This document shows, one piece after another, positions 34,962 through 47,410 of a stretch of DNA of 64,000 nt. Within the stretch, counting starts at the first letter, position 1, and each line of letters starts with the position of its first letter. The stretch is from Allium sativum (Eukaryota; Streptophyta; Magnoliopsida; Asparagales; Amaryllidaceae). Where the stretch lies: assembly GCA_030737875.1 (NCBI GenBank), contig CM060910.1, positions 618,897,303 to 618,961,302 of the forward strand, written 5' to 3'. The notes under the pieces are model-generated. The model was not told where the DNA came from, did not search any database, and worked only from the letters and a program-made list of their open reading frames with translations. A program made the translations under genes and the position numbers.

Positions 34962-35145
34962 ATAAGGTTTACAAGATTTGAGAAAAAGTGTTTTTGAAAC
35001 TTACCTTTTGAAAAACTATTTTCAAAACCAATTAAGTATTTTCCAAGAAAAGTCTAGTTATTTTAAAAAGGCTATTCCCCAAAAGCCATAGCACTATCCT
35101 TTGTTTCCTCGTTCTGAATCTATCTATCTTTTTCTTCGTTTCAGT

Positions 35146-36159
35146 ATGGCCGATCTTAATCTTCCCGAGGGAGTGGCCATTCCTGGATGGTTCCGGAGGT
35201 ACTTGGAAGCTAGGGCCAACGATGTGGGCCCAGCAAATACCCCCAATATAACTGAGGTTCCTCCTCCTCCTCAGAATCCGCAAGTAGATTTCGCTAAGAT
35301 TTGCAAAGACTTTAAGGCGATGGGTGGCAAGAACTTTATTGGGACGGAGACTTTTGTGGAGGCACGAAATTGGTTGAAAGAAACCGAAGATCTTTTCGCT
35401 ATCTTTAATGTGGAAGACCATAGAAAGGTTTTATTGGCAGCATGGCTATTAAAAGAAGAAGCTGCTTATTGGTGGGAGGTCACCAATGCTACGAGGTCTA
35501 TAGAGACTTGGGCCGACTTTAGGACAAGATTTGGGCTTAAGTTTCTATCATCAGCTGAGGCGAATCTACAATTGGAGAAATTTATATCTTTGAAGCAAGG
35601 GGACATGACAGTGAGGGAGTATGTGAATGAGTTTAACAAGCTCGCCCGATTCGGTTTGGACATGGTTAATACCCCCCAGAAGAAGGCTTTACGCTTTGCA
35701 CGAGGGTTGAATGAGCCATTACAAGGTTTAGCCCTATCTCATATACCCATGGGGGCCACTTTTGAGGGACTAGTAGACATGGCATTGCTTCAAGGAGACG
35801 ATAAGAATGGCAAGAAGGAAGTCAAGGCTAATGAGACTCAAGCCAAGAAGACAGACTCCAAGTGGGGAGGAAATCAGAGCAATCAGAACAACAAAAACCA
35901 CAAGAACAACAAGGGCAACAAGGGCAAGGCAAAGGACCCAAGGAAATGCAACTACTGTGGGGTTGTTGGGCACATAGCTAAAGATTGTAGGAAGAAGAAG
36001 AGGAAGTTGGGCAAGTGCTTTCATTGTGGAGAGACCGGACATTTTAGCAAGGATTGCCCCAAGAAGCAAGGGCAGAATCAGCGTGCAGGACCTTCTAGAG
36101 GGAAAGTGCATGCTCTCAACGCTGCTCCAGCTCAGGATCGAGGTAATATTTATGTATAA
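35146..36159 (+). CDS. gag: Element B Gag
   Basis: A 337-residue open frame for the capsid/nucleocapsid protein that packages retrotransposon RNA in the cytoplasm. The ATG at 35146 (MADLNLPEG) is chosen because an upstream Met in the same frame lies in leader-like sequence. A retrotransposon Gag core spans about residues 75-190 (WLKETEDLF, AAYWWEV, FISLKQGDMTVREY). A Lys/Asn-rich linker follows, then two intact CCHC knuckles (35947-35988 and 36016-36057). It ends at TAA 36157, just before protease and in the same frame. In this clade Gag and Pol are usually one frame, so the TAA is more likely a mutation than a programmed site, but readthrough cannot be excluded. Confidence 0.88.
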   Translation: MADLNLPEGVAIPGWFRRYLEARANDVGPANTPNITEVPPPPQNPQVDFAKICKDFKAMGGKNFIGTETFVEARNWLKETEDLFAIFNVEDHRKVLLAAWLLKEEAAYWWEVTNATRSIETWADFRTRFGLKFLSSAEANLQLEKFISLKQGDMTVREYVNEFNKLARFGLDMVNTPQKKALRFARGLNEPLQGLALSHIPMGATFEGLVDMALLQGDDKNGKKEVKANETQAKKTDSKWGGNQSNQNNKNHKNNKGNKGKAKDPRKCNYCGVVGHIAKDCRKKKRKLGKCFHCGETGHFSKDCPKKQGQNQRAGPSRGKVHALNAAPAQDRGNIYV

Positions 36160-39100
36160 AGTATTGTTTATATTTCTGATTATCCTGTTCGCACCTTATT
36201 TGATTCTGGCGCATCGCATAGTTTTATCTCTTCTGACATTGTTGAAAGTTTGCACCTAAGTACTAGCCTAGTTGAGGATCCCGTTTGTGTTTCAAATCCA
36301 ATTGGGGGTTCCGCCCATCTATCTATGATTTGTGTGGATTTGAAGATTTCTATCTTGGCTGTAGAATTCATGTGTAATGCTTATGTTCTCGGGTTCACGG
36401 GATATGGGTTGATCTTGGGCATGGATTGGTTGTCCAGTTATGGAGCCATTCTCGATTGTGAACATAGGGTGGTAAGGCTCATGACTCGCCTCGGTAATAC
36501 CCTAGAAATTTCTTGTAACCCTAGAGGTCCCGTCATGTTATGTTATCTTGAATCTCTCAACTCGTCCATCGATGATCTGCAATCTGTAAGGGTGGTCCGA
36601 GACTATCCTGGTGTCTTTGAAGAAGTTAAGGGGTTACCCCCTAAACGAGAGATAGATTTTCGCATTTATCTAGTCGATAATGCCAAGCCAGTATCATTGC
36701 CCGTTAGGCACATGGCCCCTCGTGAGAGAAGGGAGCTCAGTAAGCAAATCAAGGAGTTGCTTGAGAAGAATTTTATTAGACGAAGCATTTCTGAATGGGG
36801 TGCTCCGGTGGTATTCGCTACTAAGGCGGATGGTTCGCTTCGTCTATGTGTTGATTATCGAGAATTGAACAAGCTGACAAAGAAGAATAGGCACCCGTTA
36901 CTGAGGATTGATGATCTCTTTGACCAGCTTGTAGGTGCTTCTGTTTTCTCTCAGCTCGATCTAGCCACCGGATTCCATTAGCTTAGAGTAGCTGAGGATA
37001 GTATTGATAAAACTGCGTTTAGGACTCCAGATGGATTCTTTGAATGGCTTGTCATGCCATTCGGTTTGACTAATGCACCCGCCTACTTCGTAGACTTGAT
37101 GAGTAGGGTGTTCAGGGAGTTCCTCAACAAGTTTGTTGTTGTTTTCATGGATGATATTCTGATCTTCTCAAAGGATGAGGAAGAGCACGCTAGGCATCTC
37201 AAGGAAGTGATGGATACGCTTAGAGCGCATCAGTTGAAAGCCAAGTTCTCCAAATGTCATTTCTGGAGAAGGGAAGTTCGGTTCCTTGGACATATAGTTT
37301 CTAAGCAAGGCATAGCGGTGGATCCCGCGAAAGTGGTTGTAGTTCAAGACTGGAAGACTCCTAGGAATGCAACCGAAGTAAGAAGCTTTCTCGGTCTGGC
37401 GGGCTACTATAGGAAGTTCATCAGGGACTTCGCTAAGATTTCGGCCCCTCTTACTAAGTTGACAAAGAAGAACTTAGTCTTTGCATGGGACTTGGTGTGC
37501 GAGCTTGCTTTTCAAAGACTCAAGGGAGCCCTTACCACAGCTCCAGTTTTGGCATTACCCGATGGGGGTAAGATGTTTACCGTGTACACCGATGCATGTG
37601 GCACGGGGTTAGGCGCTGTTCTAATGCAAGAGGGTAGAGTGATATGTTATCGGGGTAGGCAACTTAAAGTTCATGAGAAGAACTATCCCACTCATGATTT
37701 GGAATTGGCGGCGATCATCTTTGCACTCAAATCCTGGCGCCACTATCTTCTAGGCGAAAGGTTTGAGTTGTATACTGATCACAAGTCACTCAAGTACCTC
37801 TTCTCGCAGAAGGATCTGAATCTAAGGCAGCAAAGGTGGATGGAATTCTTGGCATCTTATGACTTCGAGATAGCTTATACCCCTGGCAAGGGTAATGTTG
37901 TGGCAGATGCACTAAGCAGAAGGAGTTTGACTTTGAGCCCCTTGTTCATTGAGATGAAGAACTTAGAATTCTTGGCAACCTTTGATTTCACGACGACTGT
38001 TGAGTCGATGACGGGTTCATTAGCATCCCTTGAGCTTAGACCAACACTTCTTGATCAAGTTGGGGCTTCGCAGAAGGAAGATCCGCAGATAGTCGAGGTC
38101 ATGGATAAGTTGATTCGTGGTGAGACGTCTAGTCACCTTGCCAGGTATACTATTGATGATAAGGGTTGGCTAAGGCGTGATGGAAGGCTATGCGTTCCAC
38201 AAGTAGGAGACTTGGTGCATAAGGTTCTTGAAGAAGCACATCACTCGAAGATGACTATTCATCCGGGAGGAGATAAAATGTATAGAGATATGAAGCGTAT
38301 TTTCTTTTGGGATGGAATGAAGAAAGATGTGGCAGAGTATGTTTCAAAGTGTATGGTGTGCCAACAAGTGAAAGCCGAGTCAAAGAAACTAGGTGGGCTA
38401 TTACATCCATTGGAGGTCCCGCAATGGAAGTGGGAGAGTATTTCTATGGATTTTGTGGATGGATTGCCTAGGTCAAGGAGTGGGAACACAAGCATATGGG
38501 TCATAGTTGACAGACTTACGAAGAGTGCTCACTTCATCCCAGTAAAGAGCAAGAGGACCGCATCATGGCTAGCATCTATTTATCTTCGAGAGATAGTACG
38601 GTTGCACGGAGTTCCTTCTAGCATAGTTAGCGATCGTGACCCGATTTTCACTAGCCAGTTCTGGAACAGTTTGCAAGAAGCGATGGGTACACGATTGAAT
38701 CTGAGTACAGCCTATCACCCCCAGACGGATGGCCAAACCGAAAGGGTGAATAAAGTGCTAGAAGATATCTTGAGGCTTTGTGTTCTCGACTTCGGTGGTA
38801 CTTGGGAAGACCACCTTCCTCTTGTAGAGTTTGCTTATAATAATAGCTATCAAGCCAGCATAGGGATGGCACCATTTGAAGCTTTGTATGGGAGGCCGTG
38901 TAGGTCACCAACTTGTTGGTGGGAGACAACAGATAGGCTTTTACTTGGGCCTGATATGATACGAGACACCTCCGAGAAAATTGAATTGGTGAGAAGACGG
39001 ATGAAAGCAGCCCAAGATAGACAGAAATCCTATGCTGACAAGCGAAGGGCAGAGTTGGAATTCAAAGTGGGAGACATGGTTTTCATGAAGGTTTCTCCTT

Positions 39101-39564
39101 TGCGTAATGTGGTACGTTTTGGAGCAATTGGGAAGCTGGCACCAAGGTTCGTAGGACCCTTCCCTATCATAGAGAGAATTGGAAAGATGGCCTATAAGGT
39201 GGAATTGCCCGAGAAGCTAGCCGGAGTGCATAATGTCTTTCATGTCTCGCATCTCCGAAAATGCCTTCATGAGTTGGCTGAGGTGGTTAAACCAAGCATT
39301 CTTGAAGACATTGAGGTAGAGAAAGAGGCAACCTTGAGAAGAGCTCCGATTCGTATCTTGGGAACATAGATCAAGAAGCTAAGGAATCGGGAAGTCAAGT
39401 TGGTGAAGGTTCAGTGGGGTGAAGCCGAAGAGGACGCAACTTGGGAAACCGAGGAGAAGATGCGTGGGCTTTATCCATTCCTTTTTGAGGGTACATTCTC
39501 GATCTCTTTTCCTATCTTTCTTTTGCTATCCATGTTTATCTTGTTTATCTTGTTATCTAGTTAA
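36160..39564 (+). pseudogene. pol: Element B Pol, broken by stops
   Basis: Same frame as Gag throughout, with no frameshift needed. Protease has DSGAS at 36202. RT follows, with TAG at 36979 where relatives have Gln (FH-Q-L), then FMDD at 37144-37155. RNase H shows YTDACGTG and [11 protein letters not shown]. Integrase shows the HHCC finger (38235-38380), Asp in SMDF, Asp in SDRDP and Glu in QTERVN. TAG at 39367 cuts just before the chromodomain, whose core (KLVKVQW...TWETEE...YP) is still readable to about 39485; the frame closes with TAA at 39562. Catalytic residues are otherwise present. Copying and integration would need help in trans or stop readthrough. Confidence 0.92.
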
Positions 39565-40082
39565 TCATGTTATGAGAACCTTAGGTAGAAACCCTTTGGA
39601 TGAAACATGTATTTGAAACGTGTTATGCTTGATGGTTGCAAGTGGTTGCAAGTGTTTGCACGTGGATACTCGTGGATGCATGATACACATTAGGCACTAA
39701 GATCGGCTCACACACTTTCATGTTGCATATGCATGAGTGTTTATGCTTATTCATGGATGAAAACTTGTTATGCTATCACATGGATGTTGCATATGGATGA
39801 ATGATATGTGCACTCATGTAGAGATTATAAATTATGTTAGGAATTTGCATACATATGGACTCATTTCACTAACATGCTTTGCATTAAGGAGGTTTACTGT
39901 ATCAGTAACCGCCTGATTTTCGCATTAGACAAGTACATATACACACACCTTTGCATATGATCATACAGCATTTAGAATCCTCTAAGGACAATGACTGCAC
40001 GTGGATGATGTTTTGAGTAGATGGATGAGGGATGGTAGGATACGTTCTTCCTAACTTGGAGATTTCGGGGACGAAATCCTTT

Positions 40083-40095
40083 AAGGAGGGGAGAA
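40083..40095 (+). promoter_or_regulatory. Polypurine tract of element B
   Basis: aaggaggggagaa immediately before tgtaacaaccc, preceded by the 'ggggacgaaat' stretch common at this place in Tekay-type elements. Confidence 0.92.
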
Positions 40096-42988
40096 TGTAA
40101 CAACCCGTATTTTTGAATAACATGTTATAACATAAATCGAGGCAGAATTAAATTGTAAAAGCTGAATCAAGGGAAACGGGCTGTGCCATTGCGTTCGTCT
40201 CGGAAAAATACGCGAAATAGAGTCCGAGTTTTCGAAAATCGGAGTCCGTATGACCAAGATATGGCCTCACGAAGTTTCACGAAAAATTCAAATTCAAAAC
40301 AGATTCAAATTTCAGAAAATCAGAAGTGGCGGGAAAATTCCTGCCAGACCCAGGGGGGTCGACCTGGGGGTCGACTGGGGAGTCGACCTCCCCCCCCCCC
40401 CCCAGGTCGACCCCAGGGTCGACCTGGGAGTCGACCTGCCTGGTCGGCCCAGGCAACCTGGTGCACCCATTATGGCTGTTTTGACCTGTTTTGGAGGCTT
40501 GTGACGGGATTTGATGGCTTGGATTGAATCTAGGGTTAATCTTATGGCTAATACTACCCTAATTTTCTATAAAAAGACCCCTAAACCTAGCCTAAATCAC
40601 CATTATTCAATCCTACAACTAAACTATGCCAAATTTGTTCCTCTCATGGCCTCCACTCTCATGCTAAAATTCCTAAGTCTATTTCTATGAGAGATTGTGA
40701 GTTCATACAAGTGCTTTCAAGCTTGTATGAGTGTTCTTAGTTTGCATTCAAGTCAAGTTGCAACATTTCTATTTCAAAGCAAGGGTTTTTATTGATTTGG
40801 CTCAAGGGTTTTTCATTTGGAGCTTGCATATTTGGGTTTTTGGTGCTTGCATAAGGGCTTCGTCTCAATCTTTATAATAAATATTTATTTGTGTCTTCAT
40901 AGCATTGTAAGCCCTTTTCTACTTTCTTTTTATTAACTCTAAAGTTAAATGAATGATGCAAGTTTGGGGTTGATCATTATGATACGCAAGTTTGGTTGAT
41001 CATTATGATATGCAAGTTTGGTTGATCATTATGCTATGCAAGTTGGTTTAATCATTATGTATGACACATGTTGCTATGTTATGCAAGTTTGGGTTGATCA
41101 TTATACACATGATATCATGTTATGCAAGTTAAACTTGATGTTGTGAGCATAAAGCTCCAAGCTTTATATTAAAGGTTGCATTTTGGCAACATGAAAGTTA
41201 TCATATCCCTTATGATAACTTGCATGTGAGGCTAAATGCGAACTTCTAGCAACTTCTACATGTCATTTATCACCATGTATCACTCATATGCTAAGTTTGG
41301 TTTTATGCATGCTTTTGAAGCCTAATAATGCAATATGCAAGTATATGAACATATGTACATCTCATATGCCACCATGATAAACTTGTGGCTTCAACACCTT
41401 TTTGTCATGATTATGCCAAGTTCCCTATTTTATCCTTTATGCGTTGATGCGATTATGTAAACGATGGGATTACGTTGGGGTTAGGTAACATTATGACATA
41501 AACATGGTTTTTATAACATGACGTGATATGTTAACTTGTAATTATGTTTTGGAAACATAATGGACATGACACTTAGAAAATATGAGTGTGGCCAACTCGA
41601 GGTTGGGTTGAGTTTGTAGCATAAATCTACCCGGACCCGCCCGGCTTAACTAGTGGCTACAAACAATAGGACCCAATGTGAGAAGTTCGTCATGTTGTGC
41701 ACGAACCCGAGGTTAGACCAGGTTGTGGTGTAAAGCTACCCGGACCCGCCCGGCTTAACTAGTAACCACAACAAGGTCTAATGTGAGAGGTTAAAGCACA
41801 TTAAGTTAATGAATGCCTCCTGATTAGGGTTAAGTCATGGTCCACTTAATACTTAACCAATTTGGGCTTGATGGATTAATCGAGGTTAAGTCAGGAGCCT
41901 TGGGTACTCTTAACCGATTTAATCCACGTTTGGATCAGGTTAACCACATTTAACCCGTTAAGAAACCCTAGTTGCGTGGTCCTTTTCAGCAGTAACCTTC
42001 TAGATAGTATCATAAGACCCTAGGACTAGGCTAGGGTGGGGCACGATTACTGGGCTGATTGTAAGAGACCAAAAGAGACGGCTGAATGATGCCCCGGTGG
42101 TTCAGGCGGACCATGGTCGTGCACATTAAGTCCGGAGTTGAACACGGGCACCGGTAGGTTTAGACTGTGCATCCTGGAATGGTGTCTGAGGGTTACACCG
42201 TAGGGCCAGATACACCCTAGGGTGGACCCTGCACAGTCAACTACATTACATGATTAAGCCGCATGACACCGACACTTGACGAGTTAGGCTTATAGGGAGC
42301 CGATCGACTAGACCGAGTAGTTGGACCTTGATTTAGGTCATCTCATGATGTTGGGCCAAGCTTGGGCCAAGGGATCAATTCTTGTTTTTACTTGACATGT
42401 TGGAATGCTAGTACACCCGTGGTGCAAAACTTAACTTTGATTATGCGATGACACCTTTATCTATCTTGTTAGTTAATCATCATGCCAGTATGTTGTTATC
42501 CTTATGTTCATCTCAGCTTCTCATGCCAGTTAACTTTACTAGTTCATAGACGGATAGTAGTAGGGCTTACCAGTCTTTTTGACTGACCTGTTTTCTTTCG
42601 CCTCTTTTCTCTAGTTCCCCCCCTCAGGTCCTCAGGGTGGGAACATTGGAGCTTAGCTTGGATCTTTCTAGCTTGCTTACTGGATTTGCTGATGTACGGT
42701 CTTGGACATTGAGCTAGCTATGGTTTATCACTTCACTTTGGGGATAGTACTTTATGTATTTCAGTTTTTCAGTTTATGCTAGACTTTGTTACTTGGAAAA
42801 TAATGATCAAGAACTTTGTTGTAACATAACTATGGTTTTGAAATGCTAGTTTGATCCGCTGCTTTATTTACTCTGTTTTACTTATATGTTCTGTCTTGTG
42901 ATATCTGCATGCATGTTTACCTTGTTTAAACGCCCCTCCGAAGCTAGTGTGCTTGCAAGAGTCACCCTGGCGGAGCTGGGGTGTTACA
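40096..42988 (+). repeat. Element B 3' LTR
   Basis: 2,893 bp, near-identical to the 5' LTR. Differences: spacer loss and a C14 run (40390-40403) in the GTCGAC cluster, one extra 26-bp unit near 40985, and scattered substitutions. Stem-loops are at 41603-41676 and 41713-41781. Ends ggggtgttaca before the atctg duplication. Confidence 0.96.
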
Positions 42989-43066
42989 ATCTGCTAATGA
43001 TGATTAATGTGTTATATTCCAATGATTATCCTTAAAACCGTGTCACGGGGTTTTGGGATCGTCACA
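42989..43066 (+). repeat. Element A 3' LTR, right end
   Basis: The last 78 bp of the LTR, starting with the second atctg and ending gatcgtcaca; the matching 5' LTR stretch is 22082-22159. Confidence 0.93.
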
Positions 43067-43071
43067 CATCT

Positions 43072-45418
43072 GGACAGTTATAAAAACCTGTCCTCATATA
43101 CATCACAAAGTGGAATAAATATTAAATATCATACGTCTGAACACCTTCAGTCCATCTCTGAAATCCATAGCATCTTAACCTGAACCTGTAAGCCCGATCT
43201 AACCCAAGAATTACAAACGCCGGATTGGTCTGGTGGACCAAAGTAAGAAAAACTCTCTAAGTTTATAAGCAACATCCAATATGATTTTAGAGTTAACAAA
43301 TTATTTCTGAAAGGAAAAGGATAATCGTAAGACCGATCCACACATAAACATGGATGGTTTTTACCTTATGATAACATAAAACAATTTGAAATCACATCTT
43401 GTTCTGATATTATAATAGTGTCTGAATCCAATAGATAATCTTCTAGCAGAACGCTTGCATCTCATGCTCTACATATATAATATACAATTAAAAACCGCGG
43501 GCGCTTATTAGAGATTGGATTCCAACTATGACAAGGTATGGAACCACCTTCCGATAGTGTATCTCTGGAGGGGAATACACTGGGCTCAACAAGAACATCT
43601 TGCAACCCGGTCACACTTGACCGACGACTCATTTCCCTTGAGTGTATCGAATGTATATAATCAACGGTTGTGAGCTATCCACCGTTTCTCGAAAGGGACA
43701 ACATCGAAATAGATTTAGAAGGAAATGGATTTTTCTCTAGATAGGTGATTATACACCCTAATTGGGACGACCCACTTAGCCATGTTGCCTGCCCGATTTT
43801 TGTCATTCCTTGCTTGATGAGGCTTGAGGCTACGATTAACTACCTTTTCAATCAGCATATCAAACTTTGAATGTCACATCGTCAAATCCGTCAATCACTA
43901 ACTGATGTCCTCAAAAATACACTGAGTACATTTGAAGTAATCGATATACATAATCATCTAGAAATACACTGTCAGACAATCGTCCACACAAGTCATCCAG
44001 TAACAGGATGAACCGAAAGCACCCTCCATATCCAAAAGATCAGTAGCGAGCAGTCCTTGCAATCCGCAAAATCTGAACCACGGCCGAATCATGTCAGGAA
44101 ACCTCTGGTTGCAAGTCAGAGAAATTCGACAATAATCCTTCCGCTTATGAACACCCACGGTCTTCAATTTCTCCATCTCGATCGGCTTCTGAGCATCTTC
44201 AACATTTACGTATTTGCTAGGCAGAATGGTTTTCAAATATAAATTTGATCCCGGTCTTTTCGTACCAAAAATCGTTTTGACCAGATTTTGATAGTTGGTG
44301 ATTTAACTATCAAAATAAACAACCATCATCCATAGGAAAATAAATGGATCGATTGGTTCAATATACAACGTCACTCAGCTTCATTAGTTAAACAGTTATT
44401 AATTAAATTTCTAAATCTTCCAGCGTTTGGAATACCACTTTTGCACTTCTTATTTCCAAATCAATTTACTCAACTTATTAACTCTTGGAAAATAGTTTAT
44501 AATACCCTTCACGGAAATATTAATTTAATTCCCTCAACTATCCCGGTTTATGAACTAATATCATCCTTGGGTAATCATGAAGTCATTCAAGTTGGGGTAT
44601 TTTATTTACCTTTTAGACCTTGAGTCGACAACATTCTTATCTCCAGGATAGATAGGAGTTTATCAACGAAATTTCATTCCAATAACTATCCTAACACTTC
44701 TATTTACTATACGATTTTAAACATGGTTTTAACCCCACCTATTTTCTTTTGCAAAACTTATTTCAATCCCAAAATCACGTTTTACTAAATTTGAAATATC
44801 TCTCTTACCCTCTCTTTAGGCTTTTAAATTCCCTTTAACTTCGTTCATATTACAAATCCCCTTTTGAACAGGTTTCGGTTCTTAAAAATCGTTTAGAACA
44901 CAAATCCATTTATAAACTGCCTTAATAATTGCCCATTTGTATTTTATAAAAATCCTGCCAATAGAATTTTTAATAAGAGTTCATATTAAATATAAATTTA
45001 TTTATAGTTCCATATAACTACACAAATCTTTACAACTTCGTAAACTTCCATTACATGAATTTAGTTCAAGATGTATCTTTTTTATTATTATTAAAATAAT
45101 AATAATAATCAAATTCCAAAATACTTAGAAATCCATTGGTTTACTTTAACATTAATAGTTAATCTCCCTTTTTAGATATTTAAAATAATAACCGCTTTTA
45201 AAAATTATTAATGATTCTATAATTTATTTAATAACTATCTTGGTTTAAAAAAGTTGATTTAGTCAACTCAAAACAAGGTTAATCCCTTAACCAATCTCAT
45301 TAGTCCTTTCTTTCAATCACTTTAAATACTTTCCTTTAGTTTAATTAACAATCTAATTAAATGAAATAATCGCAATTAATTGTTATTTGAAATAATTAAT
45401 TCAATCCTTAACATTTGG
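43072..45418 (-). mobile_element. L2 solo LTR, middle segment
   Basis: Continues L2 after the second catct (43067-43071) and runs to tttgg (45414-45418), where L3 inserted. On the minus strand it resembles the 3' half of L4; for example 43790-43830 (cgacccacttagccatgttgcctgcccgat) corresponds inverted to 61190-61235. No supported coding. Confidence 0.75.
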
Positions 45419-45712
45419 TGTAACACCCAGAATTTTTAACAACATTAAAGAGAATAAATTAAATAATAATTAATTTAATTTTCAGAATTAGAGGAAAACA
45501 GACTACACCATTGCGTCCGTCTCGAAATTTTGGTCAAGATAGACATTTGGTTTGCGTAAAACGGACACAGTATGAAGAAGTTATGAAGGTTTTAAGTTTG
45601 TATAAGCACAGAAATATTTTATATATACACATGAGTCAGAGGTGAGTCAGAACCCTTTCCAGAGGATTCAAATTTGAAAAATTCCTTTGAGCGGCAAAAT
45701 TCCCGCTCTAGG

Positions 45713-45812
45713 GGGTCGACCCCCTAGAGGGGTGTCGACCTAGGGGTCGACCCCCTGAAGGTGTGTCGACCTAGAGGTCGACCCACCCACATGGGTGTCG
45801 ACACCCCTAGGG
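45713..45812. repeat. GTCGAC motif cluster in L3
   Basis: About seven gtcgac sites in 100 bp with 'ccccctag'-type spacers, ending about 35 bp before the TATA box. Several sit in longer palindromes such as ggggtcgacccc. Confidence 0.9.
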
Positions 45813-45847
45813 CTGAGGTGGAACTCGGTTTCAGGGGGTCTTGCATC

Positions 45848-45855
45848 TATATATA
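45848..45855 (+). promoter_or_regulatory. TATA box of L3
   Basis: ctatatatacg about 430 bp into the LTR, just after the GTCGAC cluster; same arrangement as element B. Confidence 0.5.
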
Positions 45856-46828
45856 CGTTTCATATTTCTCATATTCTCTTCATTGGGAGTCATGGAGGCC
45901 ATATGCTGCTGGAGTGCGAACTGAACCATTTCTACTACAACATATTCTACAAATCCAATTCAGAAATTCTAGATCTGTTCTTCCTAAATTCTCTAAACCT
46001 AACACTGTGAGTTTCTAGATTACTTTTAGGTTTATATAAATAAAAGTATACTTTGAAAGACTATGAACTGGATATGTTGTAATATATGATTCTGTGTTAA
46101 TGTGAAATTCTATACTATGTCATGACAGATCTATTTTCCTAGATCTAATAAAATTGTGTTGATTCGATTATGATGCTTATGTGGATCTTGACTTGTAACC
46201 ATGTTATGGTGGATGTACATCTATTAATTTTTACAATTGTGACATCACTTGGATCTAGATCTTTATGTTAATCACCTTTCACCTGTCATATTGTGATCCA
46301 TTGAGATACGTTGTAAACTTGACATGTGAATCCACCTTCAGATCTAAACATTTTATTATGTCACCCTAACTATGCTAGATCTAAGTAATTGGACACCTAA
46401 TGTTTAATCTAGATCTCATTATGCTTACTTGAACATCATAGTGATTGCCACAAGTTACCAGTTTGTTGTCCACTTTATTATGATATTAATCACATGTCCA
46501 TTCACTTTGTTATTATGCCAGTTCATGTTCGTGTTTATGCTAAGACATGTTGAAACTATCACCCTTGTCATACTCCCTTTTTATTGTTATAGCTAGGCTA
46601 CTTTATAGCCTAGATGCTGTCAAAATATGTACGAATACGTTAGAGAGAAAACGGGGAAAAGGGATTATAATTGGCATGAGTTATGTAATGTTTATATGAA
46701 ATGGGATATGTAATTCAAATGAGGAAAACATAGAAATAGTTACCTATAATGACATAGGTAGATTGTATTAAATTGGAATGTTTAGTAATATACAATTAGG
46801 TATTGTAAATTTTACTTATGACACGAGG

Positions 46829-46901
46829 TTAGGTTGCATTAGCGGTGGAAGTCTGGCCGGACCCGACCGGCATATCCAGCAGCCACTAATGTTGAACCTA
46901 A
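46829..46901 (+). promoter_or_regulatory. Stem-loop 1 in L3
   Basis: Outer stem ttaggtt/aacctaa (46829-46835 with 46895-46901), inner catta/taatg plus gtgg/ccac with a small bulge, and loop 'ggccggacccgaccgg'. Same position and architecture as the B hairpins with different stem bases. Confidence 0.6.
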
Positions 46902-46948
46902 TGTGGGAGGTCTAAGTATGCAAATACGAATCGGGCTAACCCACGAGG

Positions 46949-47020
46949 TTAGGTCCAACTGTGGAATAAGACTGCCCGGACCCGATCGACATATCCAGCA
47001 TCCATACGTTGTAGGCCTAA
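46949..47020 (+). promoter_or_regulatory. Stem-loop 2 in L3
   Basis: Outer stem ttaggtc/ggcctaa (one G-U pair), inner caac/gttg, loop 'gcccggacccgatcg', followed by 'tgtgggaggtct' exactly as after stem-loop 1. Confidence 0.6.
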
Positions 47021-47203
47021 TGTGGGAGGTCTAGCCCATTATAACCATAATTGGATATGGTAATGAAATAAAGTACTTAACCTAATTTAATATGACTATG
47101 GATTTAAGTTAGGGTAAAGTAAAATTGGATGGGTAGTGGTGGGTTAAGTAAATTAGAGGGGGTGAGTAATATGTATATATAGGCCCACGAACTTAACCCA
47201 ATA

Positions 47204-47410
47204 AGGTTATGTAATTAAAGACACTTAGTGGTATACATAACCAATAGATAATGTAATAAGGTTATGTAATTAAAGACACCTAGACACCTAGTGGTATACA
47301 AAACCGATAGATAATGTAATGAAGTTATGTAATTAAAGACACCCTTTAGGGTAAGCATAACTAGTACAGGGCTATGTAATTAAAGACACCTCAGGGTATA
47401 CATAGTCAGT
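47204..47410 (+). repeat. Four-copy tandem repeat in L3
   Basis: (g)ttatgtaattaaagacac recurs at about 47206, 47261, 47324 and 47371 with intervening 'ggtatacataacc' variants; unit length 47-63 bp. Confidence 0.85.

Larger units (their letters stand above)
32075..42988 (+). mobile_element. Element B: Tekay-type chromovirus nested in A
   Basis: Complete 10,914-bp Ty3/gypsy element inserted in the 3' LTR of A, with perfect target duplication atctg at 32070-32074 and 42989-42993. The uninterrupted site is preserved in the 5' LTR of A near 22082-22090. LTRs run tgtaacaaccc to ggtgttaca, 2,873 and 2,893 bp. PBS, Gag, Pol with chromodomain and PPT are in order. It is the youngest insertion: it lies inside A, and the LTRs differ little (I count two mismatches over 33361-33780 versus its counterpart). 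Confidence 0.96.
16754..43066 (+). mobile_element. Element A: Tekay-type chromovirus with giant LTRs
   Basis: Complete Ty3/gypsy element, 15.4 kb without the nested element B. The 5-bp target duplication catct is at 16749-16753 and 43067-43071. LTRs start tgtaataaccc and end gatcgtcaca; they are about 5,406 bp (5') and 5,386 bp (3', insertion removed), each longer than the 4,602-bp interior. PBS, Gag-Pol with chromodomain and PPT are in normal order. The two LTRs are closely similar along their length. Gag-Pol is broken by one frameshift and several stops. Confidence 0.95.
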
